A DNA stretch of 62,551 bases from an uncultured Lachnospiraceae bacterium (GTDB lineage: Bacteria; Bacillota; Clostridia; Lachnospirales; Lachnospiraceae), in NCBI GenBank assembly GCA_947648875.1, contig CANSPM010000018.1:1-62551 (forward strand), in the 5' to 3' direction. Shown here piece by piece: positions 24,293 through 32,723 of this stretch. Both the position numbers and the translations under genes were made by a program. Each line of letters begins with the position of its first letter. The stretch's first letter is position 1. The notes under the pieces were generated by a model. It saw only the letters and a program-made list of their open reading frames with translations. It made no database searches and was not told the DNA's origin.

Positions 24293-25138
24293 ATGACTTA
24301 TGGAAAGATGCAGGAGGACAATAAAAGGAAAAGGAGGAAAACAACGGGCGAGACAAACGCGAGGGAGCTCACGGAGCGGGAATTTTTGAGTAAGTATAAT
24401 CCCGAAAAATATGAGCATCCTTCGGTCACGGTTGACACATTGATTTTTACAGTGGACAAAGGCGATGAGGAAGACCGTCTGCGGATTCTGCTGATTCAGC
24501 GCGGCGACCACCCCTTTTTGCGCAAATGGGCTATTCCCGGCAGGTTTGTGGGAATGAGGGAGTCTGTGGACCAGGCGGCGGCCAGGGAACTGAAAGAAAA
24601 AACAGGACTGAATCCGGAGGATATTTATCTGGAGCAGCTGTATACCTGGGGGGATGTGGACCGAGACCCCCGCACCCGGATTATCTCCATATCCTACATG
24701 GCGTTGATCCCCGGGGAAATGTTTGCCCGGGGAACCCGGGAGAATCGGGATTCCACGGCCCCCGCCGGGGGAAATACCAAAGAACCGGAAAAAGCGGCAT
24801 GGTACTGGGTCGGCATCCGGGCGGGTAGTCTCAGATTGTGGAATGAGGATGGGGAACTTACTCTGGAGGATCTGGCGTTCGATCATGGAAGGATGATCAG
24901 GCTGGCTCTGGAACGCATGAAAAATAAGGTGTTTTACACAGATATTGCCTTTAAGCTGCTGCCGGATAAGTTCACGTTTTCAGAATTGCAGCGGCTGTAT
25001 GAGGCCATTTTGGGGGAAAAGCTCCATGCGCCCAATTTTCGCAGGGATATGGAAAAATGGGTGGAACAGACGCAGGAGATTCACAGGCCCCAGCGGGCGG
25101 GTAAACCGGCCAGGTATTACAGACAGAAGAGGGGTTGA
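24293..25138 (+). CDS. nrtR: NrtR-type Nudix-related transcriptional regulator of NAD metabolism
   Basis: A 281-residue protein with a Nudix domain (about 40-190) and a C-terminal winged helix (FTFSELQRLYEAILGEKL ... FRRDMEKWV ... GKPARYYRQ). The Nudix box is degenerate: the GG start is GR, and RE-U-x-EE reads RELKEK, losing a catalytic Glu, as expected for NrtR proteins that bind ADP-ribose rather than hydrolyse it. The next three genes are pncA, pncB and nadE, the NAD salvage route NrtR regulators control. An insert around residues 145-165 is longer than usual. AAGGGGG lies 11 nt before ATG 24293. Confidence 0.85.
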   Translation: MTYGKMQEDNKRKRRKTTGETNARELTEREFLSKYNPEKYEHPSVTVDTLIFTVDKGDEEDRLRILLIQRGDHPFLRKWAIPGRFVGMRESVDQAAARELKEKTGLNPEDIYLEQLYTWGDVDRDPRTRIISISYMALIPGEMFARGTRENRDSTAPAGGNTKEPEKAAWYWVGIRAGSLRLWNEDGELTLEDLAFDHGRMIRLALERMKNKVFYTDIAFKLLPDKFTFSELQRLYEAILGEKLHAPNFRRDMEKWVEQTQEIHRPQRAGKPARYYRQKRG

Positions 25139-25144
25139 CGAGCC

Positions 25145-25157
25145 ATCGCGCAGCGAT
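25145..25157 (+). promoter_or_regulatory. SD-proximal hairpin shared by pncA and nadE leaders
   Basis: ATCGC (25145-25149), GCA loop, GCGAT (25153-25157), placed 7 nt before AAGGAGG of pncA. The surrounding 19 nt (GAGCC through GCGATT, 25140-25158) recur exactly before nadE (27443-27461), where they end the second 114-bp repeat. Confidence 0.55.
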
Positions 25158-25178
25158 TCAATTAAGGAGGAAAAGTGT

Positions 25179-25703
25179 ATGAGGTATTTGATCGTAGTAG
25201 ACATGCAGAAGGATTTTGTGGCGGGGGCGCTGGGCACGGAAGAGGCACAGCGGATTCTGCCGGCCGTAGTGGAAAAGGCGCGGACCTTTGAGGGGCAGGT
25301 GATATTCACCAGAGACACCCACCAGAGCGACTATATGGAGACGCAGGAAGGGAAATTTTTGCCGGTGCCGCACTGCGTACAGGGCAGCGAGGGCTGGCAG
25401 CTTGCAGATGCGCTGGAAGAAATTCGAGCCAGGAAAAATCTGCCCGTTTATGACAAGGTGACCTTTGGCTGCCCGCAGCTTGCGGAGGACCTTGCCCAAA
25501 TAAACCGGGGAGAACCCATCGAATGTATAGAACTGATCGGTGTGTGTACGGATATCTGCGTGGTGAGTAACGCCCTGACCATCAAGGCGTATCTGCCGGA
25601 GGTTCCCATGTATGTGGACCCGGCCTGCTGCGCCGGAGTAACCCCACAGGCTCACGAGGCGGCGCTGGCCACCATGAGATCCTGCCAGATCCAGATGAGA
25701 TAA
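25179..25703 (+). CDS. pncA: Nicotinamidase (isochorismatase superfamily)
   Basis: Deamidates nicotinamide to nicotinate, feeding the next gene product. The 174-residue protein has catalytic Asp8 (VVDMQKDF), Lys93 and Cys127 (GVCTDICV), and the metal ligands Asp46, His48 and His65 in TRDTHQ and PHC. ATG 25179 was chosen because AAGGAGG lies 8-14 nt upstream and because it aligns with the family N-terminus; the open frame upstream overlaps nrtR. The gene follows nrtR by 40 nt with only the SD-proximal hairpin between. Other isochorismatase-family activities are possible, but the gene neighbourhood supports nicotinamidase. Confidence 0.9.
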   Translation: MRYLIVVDMQKDFVAGALGTEEAQRILPAVVEKARTFEGQVIFTRDTHQSDYMETQEGKFLPVPHCVQGSEGWQLADALEEIRARKNLPVYDKVTFGCPQLAEDLAQINRGEPIECIELIGVCTDICVVSNALTIKAYLPEVPMYVDPACCAGVTPQAHEAALATMRSCQIQMR

Positions 25704-25764
25704 AGCGACCTATGGCTTTGGAATAAAAGAGGTTTTGGTGCGGTGAGCACAGAAAGGAAGACAT

Positions 25765-27237
25765 ATGAAACAGTTTCATGAGAGAAATCTGTCCATGGTG
25801 ATGGATTTTTATGAGATGACTATGAGCAACGGCTATTTCCAGGACCAGGATAAGGATACGAAGGTTGCCTTTGACGTATTTTACAGGAAGAATCCGGACA
25901 ATGGCGGCTTCTCTATTTTCTGCGGCCTGGAGCAGATCGTGGAATATATTGAGAACCTGCATTTTGACAGGGAGGATATCGACTACCTGCGCAGTCAGGG
26001 ACTGTTCGGAGAGGAGTTCTTACAGTATTTGACAGATTTTCATTTTAAGGGCGATCTGTACGCTTTTCCTGAGGGGACCATCATGTACCCGAATGAGCCC
26101 ATAATCACGGTAATTGCGCCCTTGATTGACGCCCAGCTCATTGAGACTGCCATCCTGCTGGAGGTCAATCATCAATCCCTTATCGCCACCAAGACCCGAA
26201 GAATTGTACGGGCGGCAGACGGCAGGGCCGTGTCGGATTTTGGCGCCCGCAGGGCTCACAATATGGACGCTGCCGTGTATGGAGCCAGAGCGGCTTACAT
26301 CGGCGGCGCAGTGGGCACGGCCACGGTGCTGGCGGGCAAAATGTTCGGTATTCCCATCAGCGGGACTATGGCCCACAGCTGGATCATGTACTATAAGGAT
26401 GAGTATACCGCATTCAAAAAATATGCGGAAAATTACCCGGACTCGACGGTGCTGCTGGTGGATACCTACGATGTGTTAAAGAGCGGCGTGCCCAATGCCA
26501 TTCGAGTGGCCAGAGAAGTATTGGAGCCCATGGGCAAGCGTCTGAAAGGAATCCGCATTGACAGCGGGGATCTGGCGTATCTCTCCAAAAAGGTACGCAA
26601 GGCTCTGGACGCGGCGGGACTACAGGATTGCAGGATAGTGGTTTCCAACAGTCTGGACGAATATACCATTACTTCTATTCTGGCGCAGGGAGGCAGGATT
26701 GACAGTTTCGGTGTGGGTGAGAGGCTGATTACTTCCAAGTCTGATCCTGTTTTTGGAGCCGTGTACAAAATTGCCGCCGTGGAGGAGAAAGGGGAGTTTG
26801 TTCCCCGCATCAAGGTGTCGGAAAATGAAGAAAAAATTACGAATCCGGGGCTTAAGACAGTATATCGCGTCTATGATGAGAACAGTAAAGCCATTGCCGA
26901 TCTGATTGCTCTGGCGAATGAAAAGGTGGATTTTGCAGCACCCTATCAGTATGTGGACCCCAAAAAGCCCTGGAAGAGGCGCTTTTTTGAAAACTGTACG
27001 GTGAAAGCCCTACAGATCCCAGTCTTTCAGGAGGGAAGACTGGTCTATGACCTTCCCTCCGCCCGGGAAATTGCCGATTATGTAAAGCGGCAGCTGGAGG
27101 AGGAGATCTGGGAGGAAGAGCAGCGCTTTGAGAATCCCCACACCCACTACCTGGATATGACTCCTCGCATGTACGAGGTCAAGATGTCCATGCTGAACGA
27201 TTCCCGGGAATCTTCGGAACTGACGCAGCGCAGGTAG
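25765..27237 (+). CDS. pncB: Nicotinate phosphoribosyltransferase
   Basis: Makes nicotinate mononucleotide from nicotinate, PRPP and ATP. The 490-residue protein has the Firmicutes PncB layout: YEMTMSNGYF near the start, FDVFYRKNPDNGGFSIFCGL, DFGARRAHNMDAA, GTMAHSWIMYY with the phosphorylated His region, IRIDSGDLAYLS and the C-terminal QVPVFQEG-like segment. ATG 25765 has GAAAGGAAG upstream. The last four codons and stop lie in the boundary of the 114-bp repeat that separates it from nadE, so the C-terminal Thr-Gln-Arg-Arg comes from repeat-related sequence. Confidence 0.95.
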   Translation: MKQFHERNLSMVMDFYEMTMSNGYFQDQDKDTKVAFDVFYRKNPDNGGFSIFCGLEQIVEYIENLHFDREDIDYLRSQGLFGEEFLQYLTDFHFKGDLYAFPEGTIMYPNEPIITVIAPLIDAQLIETAILLEVNHQSLIATKTRRIVRAADGRAVSDFGARRAHNMDAAVYGARAAYIGGAVGTATVLAGKMFGIPISGTMAHSWIMYYKDEYTAFKKYAENYPDSTVLLVDTYDVLKSGVPNAIRVAREVLEPMGKRLKGIRIDSGDLAYLSKKVRKALDAAGLQDCRIVVSNSLDEYTITSILAQGGRIDSFGVGERLITSKSDPVFGAVYKIAAVEEKGEFVPRIKVSENEEKITNPGLKTVYRVYDENSKAIADLIALANEKVDFAAPYQYVDPKKPWKRRFFENCTVKALQIPVFQEGRLVYDLPSAREIADYVKRQLEEEIWEEEQRFENPHTHYLDMTPRMYEVKMSMLNDSRESSELTQRR

Positions 27238-27458
27238 AGTCGCGAAGGCACACGAGAGGACCTTTCATGAGAGAACTTTCGAATGAAAGATCCACTCATG
27301 GGGTGTGCCGAAGGGAGTATACCCTTTAGAGCCAACGCGCAGCGCAGGTAGAGTCACGAAGGCACACGAGAGGACCTTTCATGAGAGAACTTTCGAATGA
27401 AAGATCCACTCATGGGGTGTGCCGAAGGGAGTATACCCTTTAGAGCCATCGCGCAGCG
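27231..27458 (+). repeat. Tandem 114-bp structured repeat between pncB and nadE (two copies)
   Basis: Copy 1 is 27231-27344 and copy 2 is 27345-27458, with 112 of 114 positions identical. Each unit folds as nested helices: GGCACAC (27247-27253) with GTGTGCC (27303-27309), CATGAG (27266-27271) with CTCATG (27295-27300), and CTTTC-GAAT-GAAAG (27276-27289), followed by AAGGG/CCCTT and a terminal small hairpin. An alternative CTTTCAT/ATGAAAG pairing competes with the inner helices. Copy 1 begins inside the pncB stop region; copy 2 ends 8-9 nt before the nadE Shine-Dalgarno, TTAGGAGG. Confidence 0.85.
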
Positions 27459-27479
27459 ATTATATTAGGAGGAAATCAT

Positions 27480-29351
27480 ATGGAATACGGATATATCAAA
27501 ACAGCCACGGCATCCTTTGATATACAGGTGGCCTGTGTGAGCGCCAATGTGGAAAATATGCTCCGTCTGATGCAGCAGGCCCGGGAAAAGCAGGTGGAAC
27601 TGCTGGTATTCCCGGAACTGTGCGTCACCGGCTACAGCTGCGGCGATCTGTTTCTGACCAGAAGGCTTTTAAACCAGGCGCAGGAGGGACTAAAGCAGTT
27701 GGCGGCAGCCTCTGCGGGCAGCTGTTGCCTGGTGGTGGCGGGGGCTCCAATTTGTCACAATGAGAGACTGTATAACTGTGCCGTTTTTTTGCAGGATGGA
27801 AAACTGCGGGGGATAGTGCCCAAATCCTACATTCCCGGATATAAGGAATTTTATGAGAAGCGCTGGTTTGTCTCAGGCAGAAAGATAAAAGCGGAAGAAG
27901 AGATGGGCGTGCCCTTTGGCGTTTCGGTGATGATGCAGCTGGGGAGCGATGTGCGGGTGGCGGCGGAGATCTGTGAGGATCTTTGGGTGGCGGACAGTCC
28001 CGGCATCCATCATTGCTTAAACGGAGCGGATCTGGTGGTCAATCTCTCCGCCTCCAATGAAACGGTATCTAAAAAGACCTATCGACGGGATCTGGTAAAA
28101 ATGCAGTCCGCCAAGTGTATGTGCGGTTACATCTATGCTTCCTCCGGGGAAGGGGAGAGTACCACGGACCTGATATTTTCCGGGCACTGCATGATTGCGG
28201 AGAACGGCAGTATCAAGGCCGAGAGTTACCGGGAGAAGGAAGGCCTGCTCACGGCGCTGATTGATGTGCAGAAATTGCAGAACGACCGGATGAAGATGAA
28301 CAGTGAAAGCGAAGCTGCTTCCACAGATTCCTATGTACGGGTACAACTGCGGCGGGAAAACTTCGGCCATCTGCCTGAACAGGTGGATGCCTATCCTTTC
28401 GTGCCCGCAAATCAGGAAGAACGGGCGGAGCGCTGCCGGGAAATCATGGAAATGCAGGCCTGGGGCCTCTATGAGCGTCTGAAAAAGACCGGGGTGAAAA
28501 AAGCCGTAATCGGCATTTCCGGAGGTCTGGACAGCACTTTGGCAATGCTGGTGACATTGGAAGCGTACCGGAAGCTGGGGCGGCCTGCCAGCGACATTAT
28601 CGCCGTCACCATGCCGGGGTTTGGCACTTCGGCCCACACCCGGACCAACTCGGAAGAACTCATGCGGCTCTGCGGCGTGACGGCACGAACCATCTCCATC
28701 ACGGAGGCATGCGCCCGGCATATGCGGGATATAGGGCATCCGGAGGATGTATTTGATGTGACATACGAGAATATCCAGGCCCGGGAGCGCACACAAATTC
28801 TTATGGATTTGGCCAACCAGGAGAATGGTCTGGTCATCGGCACCGGTGACCTGTCCGAGGCGGCTTTGGGCTGGTGTACCTACAATGGCGATCACATGAG
28901 TATGTACGGCGTCAACTGCTCCATTCCGAAGACTCTGGTAAAATATCTGGTGTCCGCCTATGCGGGAATGCACCCGGAATTGGAAGCGGTGCTGACCAGT
29001 ATCTGCAATACCGTGATCAGTCCGGAACTGTTGCCACTGGCGGCGGATGGCCGTATCAGTCAGTCCACCGAGGCGGCTATCGGCAAATATGACCTTCATG
29101 ATTTTATTCTGTATCATTTTGTGCGAAACGGCTTTGAGCGGGAGAAAATAGTTGCTCTGTCCAGTATCGCCTTTCCCCAGGTGAGCCGTGAAATCCTGGA
29201 AAAGACTGCGGAAACCTTTTTCCGACGCTTCTTTTCCCAGCAGTTTAAACGGTCCTGTATGCCGGACGGTCCCAAGGTCGGCTCTGTGAGCCTCTCCCCC
29301 CGGGGGGACTGGCGAATGCCTTCGGACGCCGCAGTGGCAGATTACCTTTGA
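27480..29351 (+). CDS. nadE: Glutamine-dependent NAD+ synthetase
   Basis: Final step of NAD synthesis, amidating nicotinate adenine dinucleotide with glutamine nitrogen. The 623-residue enzyme has an N-terminal nitrilase-type glutaminase with triad Glu46 (FPELCVTGY), Lys115 (VPKSYIPGY) and Cys165 (AEICEDLW), and a C-terminal ATP pyrophosphatase domain with the P-loop GISGGLDSTLA, GTGDLSEAALGWCTYNGDH and KVGSVSLSPRGDWRMPSDA. It closes the nrtR-pncA-pncB-nadE cluster. ATG 27480 has TAGGAGG upstream, directly after the second 114-bp repeat. Confidence 0.96.
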   Translation: MEYGYIKTATASFDIQVACVSANVENMLRLMQQAREKQVELLVFPELCVTGYSCGDLFLTRRLLNQAQEGLKQLAAASAGSCCLVVAGAPICHNERLYNCAVFLQDGKLRGIVPKSYIPGYKEFYEKRWFVSGRKIKAEEEMGVPFGVSVMMQLGSDVRVAAEICEDLWVADSPGIHHCLNGADLVVNLSASNETVSKKTYRRDLVKMQSAKCMCGYIYASSGEGESTTDLIFSGHCMIAENGSIKAESYREKEGLLTALIDVQKLQNDRMKMNSESEAASTDSYVRVQLRRENFGHLPEQVDAYPFVPANQEERAERCREIMEMQAWGLYERLKKTGVKKAVIGISGGLDSTLAMLVTLEAYRKLGRPASDIIAVTMPGFGTSAHTRTNSEELMRLCGVTARTISITEACARHMRDIGHPEDVFDVTYENIQARERTQILMDLANQENGLVIGTGDLSEAALGWCTYNGDHMSMYGVNCSIPKTLVKYLVSAYAGMHPELEAVLTSICNTVISPELLPLAADGRISQSTEAAIGKYDLHDFILYHFVRNGFEREKIVALSSIAFPQVSREILEKTAETFFRRFFSQQFKRSCMPDGPKVGSVSLSPRGDWRMPSDAAVADYL

Positions 29352-29375
29352 TTACAGAAAATCAAAATTTTACAC

Positions 29376-29404
29376 TTGCGTCCGTCAGAGATTTGGTGTA
29401 TAGT
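29376..29404 (+). promoter_or_regulatory. SigmaA promoter of topA
   Basis: TTGCGT (29376-29381), 17-nt spacer, TATAGT (29399-29404), 56 nt before the topA start and directly after nadE. Confidence 0.55.
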
Positions 29405-29459
29405 GGTTCACGATTGGGTTGGGTAGGGAATGGCCCACAGGAAAGCAAGGAATGTAATT

Positions 29460-31538
29460 ATGGCAAAAAATCTGGTTATTCTGGAGTCACCTGCCAAGGT
29501 GAAGACAGTAAAAAAAATATTGGGAAGCAGTTACGAGGTGACCGCCAGTGGCGGCCATGTGCGGGATCTTCCCAAGAGCAGCCTGGGAATAGACATTGAG
29601 CATGACTTTGAGCCGAAGTATATTACCATCCGGGGAAAGGGAGATGTGCTTGCGGCTCTGCGCAGGGAAGTGAAGAAAGCAGATAAGATCTATCTGGCAA
29701 CGGACCCTGACCGGGAGGGGGAGGCCATCTCCTGGCATCTGGTACATGCATTGAAGCTGAAGGAGATGACGGACAAAAAGATATACCGTATCACCTTCAA
29801 CGAAATCACCAAAAGCGCCGTGAAAGAATCTCTGAAAAATGCCAGAGAGATCAATATGGACCTGGTGGATGCCCAACAGGCCCGGCGGGCTCTGGACCGC
29901 ATGGTGGGATATCGGATCTCGCCGCTTCTGTGGGCCAAGGTAAAGAGGGGGTTGAGCGCGGGCCGGGTGCAGTCTGTGGCGCTGCGCATCATCTGTGACA
30001 GAGAGGCGGAGATTAACGCTTTTATTCCGGAGGAATATTGGACGCTGGACGCAAGTCTCAAAGCCCCGGGAGAGAAAAAGCCCTTGACGGCCAAGTACCA
30101 CGGTCAGGGCGGCAGCAAGGCGGAAATTCATAACAGAGAGCAGATGGATGCGCTGATCAAAAGTCTGGAGGGAGCGTCCTGGTTGGTGACGGAGGTAAAA
30201 AAGGGTGAGAGAACCAAGAAGGCTCCGCTGCCCTTTACCACTTCCACGCTACAGCAGGAGGCCAGCAAGGTACTGAATTATTCCACACAGAAGACCATGC
30301 GCCTGGCCCAACAACTCTACGAAGGCGTGGAATTGAAGGGGGAGGGCACGGTGGGGCTGATTACCTATCTGCGTACCGACTCCACCCGAGTGTCGGAGGA
30401 GGCGGAGCAGACGGCCAGGGCTTATATTATAAAACACCACGGTGAAAAATATGCCGCAGAGACCGTGGCGGTAAAAAAGAATGAACAGAAAATTCAGGAT
30501 GCCCATGAGGCCATCCGTCCTACGGACATAGAACGGATTCCGGCGGCGGTGAAGGAACAGCTGCCCCGGGATCTTATGCGGCTGTACCAGCTGATCTGGA
30601 AGCGCTTTGTGGCCAGCCGTATGGCTGGGGCGGTATATGAGACCATGTCCACCAGGATCGAGGCTGCGGGACATGTGTTCACCGTGGCTACATCCAACAG
30701 AGTGTTTGACGGCTATATGAGTATCTATACGCAGGAGGAGGACCGGGAGGAAAGCGGGCATGTCTGCCGTGAATTGCCCGTGGGCAGTGAGTTGTCCCTG
30801 TTAAGCCTGGATCCGAAACAACATTTCACTCAGCCCCCCGCGCACTATACGGAGGCCTCTCTTGTAAAGGCACTGGAGGAACTTGGTATTGGTCGCCCCA
30901 GCACTTACGCGCCCACCATCACTACGATTCTGGGCAGGCGCTATGTGGCGAAGGAGAATAAAAATCTATATGTGACGGAACTTGGCGAGGTGGTGAATCA
31001 GATGATGCTGGACGCGTTTCCCAGCATTGTGGATGTGCATTTCACGGCCAATATGGAGGCGCTTCTGGACGGCGTAGAGATGGGAACGGTAAAGTGGAAG
31101 ACCGTTATCTCTAATTTTTATCCCGATCTGGACGAAGCGGTGAAAAAAGCGGAGAAGGATCTGGAAAAAGTCACCATAGCGGACGAAGTATCCGATGAGG
31201 TCTGTGAACTCTGCGGCAGTCAGATGGTGATCAAGTACGGCCCACACGGCAGATTCCTGGCATGTCCGGGCTTTCCGGACTGTCGCAACACCAAGCCCTA
31301 TTTTGAAAAGATCGGCGTGGCCTGTCCCAGGTGCGGCAAGGACATTGTGATGAAGAAGACACAGAAAGGCAGACGCTACTTTGGCTGTATCGGCTATCCT
31401 GAATGTGATTTTATGGTCTGGCAGAAGCCGTCGGAACAAAAATGTCCGAAATGCGGCGGCGTCATGCTGGAGAAGGGCAGCAAACTGGTTTGCGAGAACG
31501 GGGAATGCGGCCATGTGATGACGGCAAATAAGGAATAA
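29460..31538 (+). CDS. topA: DNA topoisomerase I
   Basis: Relaxes negative supercoils by single-strand passage. The 692-residue type IA enzyme has the TOPRIM domain (LVILESPAKVKT, ATDPDREGEAISWH), the active-site Tyr in LITYLRTDSTRVS, and three C-terminal zinc ribbons (CELCG...CPGFPDC, CPRCG...CIGYPEC, CPKCGG...CENGEC). The start at ATG 29460 matches the family N-terminus MAK-x-LVI; an upstream in-frame ATG at 29430 would add ten residues. Confidence 0.97.
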   Translation: MAKNLVILESPAKVKTVKKILGSSYEVTASGGHVRDLPKSSLGIDIEHDFEPKYITIRGKGDVLAALRREVKKADKIYLATDPDREGEAISWHLVHALKLKEMTDKKIYRITFNEITKSAVKESLKNAREINMDLVDAQQARRALDRMVGYRISPLLWAKVKRGLSAGRVQSVALRIICDREAEINAFIPEEYWTLDASLKAPGEKKPLTAKYHGQGGSKAEIHNREQMDALIKSLEGASWLVTEVKKGERTKKAPLPFTTSTLQQEASKVLNYSTQKTMRLAQQLYEGVELKGEGTVGLITYLRTDSTRVSEEAEQTARAYIIKHHGEKYAAETVAVKKNEQKIQDAHEAIRPTDIERIPAAVKEQLPRDLMRLYQLIWKRFVASRMAGAVYETMSTRIEAAGHVFTVATSNRVFDGYMSIYTQEEDREESGHVCRELPVGSELSLLSLDPKQHFTQPPAHYTEASLVKALEELGIGRPSTYAPTITTILGRRYVAKENKNLYVTELGEVVNQMMLDAFPSIVDVHFTANMEALLDGVEMGTVKWKTVISNFYPDLDEAVKKAEKDLEKVTIADEVSDEVCELCGSQMVIKYGPHGRFLACPGFPDCRNTKPYFEKIGVACPRCGKDIVMKKTQKGRRYFGCIGYPECDFMVWQKPSEQKCPKCGGVMLEKGSKLVCENGECGHVMTANKE

Positions 31539-31583
31539 ATGAGCTTAATGTCAGAATATTCTTGAAAAGAACATAAATATACA

Positions 31584-31691
31584 TTGTAATCTGATTTCAT
31601 TTGTGCTAGAATATCCGAAAAGGGCAGGGTCAGAGTGTCAGAGGAACAGCTGCCAGGCAGGATTTGGCAGCTGTTTCTCTGATGTTCTGAC
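31584..31691 (+). promoter_or_regulatory. codY promoter and long leader hairpin
   Basis: TTGTAA (31584-31589), 17-nt spacer, TAGAAT (31607-31612) is a good vegetative promoter. About ten nt after the predicted start site lies a long hairpin spanning 31629-31691: GTCAGA/TCTGAC, TCAGAG/CTCTGA and AACAGCTGCCA/TGGCAGCTGTT, stacked through small internal loops. No U-tract follows, so it is not a simple terminator. It may protect or regulate the codY mRNA. Confidence 0.6.
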
Positions 31692-31756
31692 GAGTGAAGC
31701 GAGTTCGGAAACCATAAGGTTTTCAGGGCGGCGCTCTCCGGGACGGAGGAATGACG

Positions 31757-32545
31757 ATGAGCAGTGTACAGTTATTGGATAAGACCAGAAAGATCGGCAA
31801 ATTATTGCACAACAACAATTCCAGCAAGGTGGTATTCAGCGATATCTGCCGCGTGATGCGGGAGATCCTGAGTTCCAATGTGCTGGTGATCAGCCGCAAA
31901 GGCAAGGTTCTGGGAGTGGGCAAGTGCGAAAGCGTGGATTCTCTGCCGGAACTGGTGGAGGAGAATGTAGGCGGTTTTGTGGACGGAATGTTGAATGAGA
32001 GACTGCTGGGAGTTCTGTCCACAAAGGAGAATGTCAATCTGGAAACGCTCGGATTTGAGGGCGAAGATATTCGCCGGTTTCAGGCGATCATCTCCCCGAT
32101 TGAGATTGCCGGTGAGAGATTGGGCACTTTGTTTATCTATAAATGCAATGAACAGTATGATATAGATGATATAATTCTGTGCGAGTATGGAACTACAGTG
32201 GTAGGACTGGAAATGCTTCGGGCCGTCAGTGAGGAGAGCGCGGAGGAAAGCCGCAAGGTAGCGGTGGTAAAATCCGCCATCAGCACACTTTCCTTTTCAG
32301 AGATGGAAGCCATCACGCATATTTTCGACGAATTAAGCGGCATGGAAGGGATACTGGTGGCCAGCAAGATCGCGGATCGGGTTGGGATCACCAGATCCGT
32401 TATTGTCAACGCTCTGCGCAAGTTTGAGAGCGCAGGAGTCATTGAATCCCGCTCCTCCGGAATGAAGGGAACATATATCAAGGTACTCAATGATGTGGTA
32501 TTCGACGAGATTGAAGAGCTTAAGAGACAGAATCAGAGAGGATAG
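31757..32545 (+). CDS. codY: GTP-sensing global regulator CodY
   Basis: A 262-residue regulator that represses or activates genes according to GTP and branched-chain amino acids. The N-terminal GAF domain starts LLDKTRKIGKLLHN; the C-terminal winged helix has ASKIADRVGITRSVIVNALRKFE (helix-turn-helix region) and the wing SRSSGMKGTYIKVLN, all typical of CodY. ATG 31757 is chosen over 31751 because GGAGG at 31745-31749 is 7 nt upstream of it. It sits between topA and the flagellar operon, and CodY is known to control motility in several Firmicutes, so the adjacency may be functional. Confidence 0.95.
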   Translation: MSSVQLLDKTRKIGKLLHNNNSSKVVFSDICRVMREILSSNVLVISRKGKVLGVGKCESVDSLPELVEENVGGFVDGMLNERLLGVLSTKENVNLETLGFEGEDIRRFQAIISPIEIAGERLGTLFIYKCNEQYDIDDIILCEYGTTVVGLEMLRAVSEESAEESRKVAVVKSAISTLSFSEMEAITHIFDELSGMEGILVASKIADRVGITRSVIVNALRKFESAGVIESRSSGMKGTYIKVLNDVVFDEIEELKRQNQRG

Positions 32546-32593
32546 AGTACAGCGAAGCACGATCTAAAAGATAAAAGGATTTATTGTAGGGGC

Positions 32594-32625
32594 AATAGGT
32601 CCTTTTTCCTATTTCCTATTTTTTT
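32594..32625 (+). terminator. Terminator after codY
   Basis: AATAGG (32594-32599) can pair with either of two CCTATT copies (32608-32613 or 32615-32620), the second running straight into TTTTT (32621-32625). It separates codY from the flagellar operon, which has its own promoter next to it. Confidence 0.6.
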
Positions 32626-32636
32626 AAGAAAAACTA

Positions 32637-32664
32637 TTGTGTTTTTTTATAAATTACATATAAT
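32637..32664 (+). promoter_or_regulatory. Promoter of the flagellar/chemotaxis operon
   Basis: TTGTGT (32637-32642), 16-nt spacer, TATAAT (32659-32664), in an AT-rich stretch 60 nt before flgB. It reads as a vegetative (sigmaA) promoter. No equally good promoter was noticed over the next 29 kb of co-directional genes, although I did not search every junction exhaustively. Confidence 0.65.
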
Positions 32665-32723
32665 AGAATATATTGGGTTTTGCGTTTACAAAAGCACAAG
32701 TTATATGGAAAATGGAGGGGATT

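Noticed and set aside
27231..27458. CRISPR or NAD+ riboswitch
   Set aside because: No spacers, and the sequence does not show the nadA- or pnuC-type NAD+ riboswitch motifs I know; kept as an unclassified structured repeat.
31555..31570. CodY binding box upstream of codY
   Set aside because: The sequence near 31555 resembles the AATTTTC-W-GAAAATT consensus only with an extra base, too weak to call.
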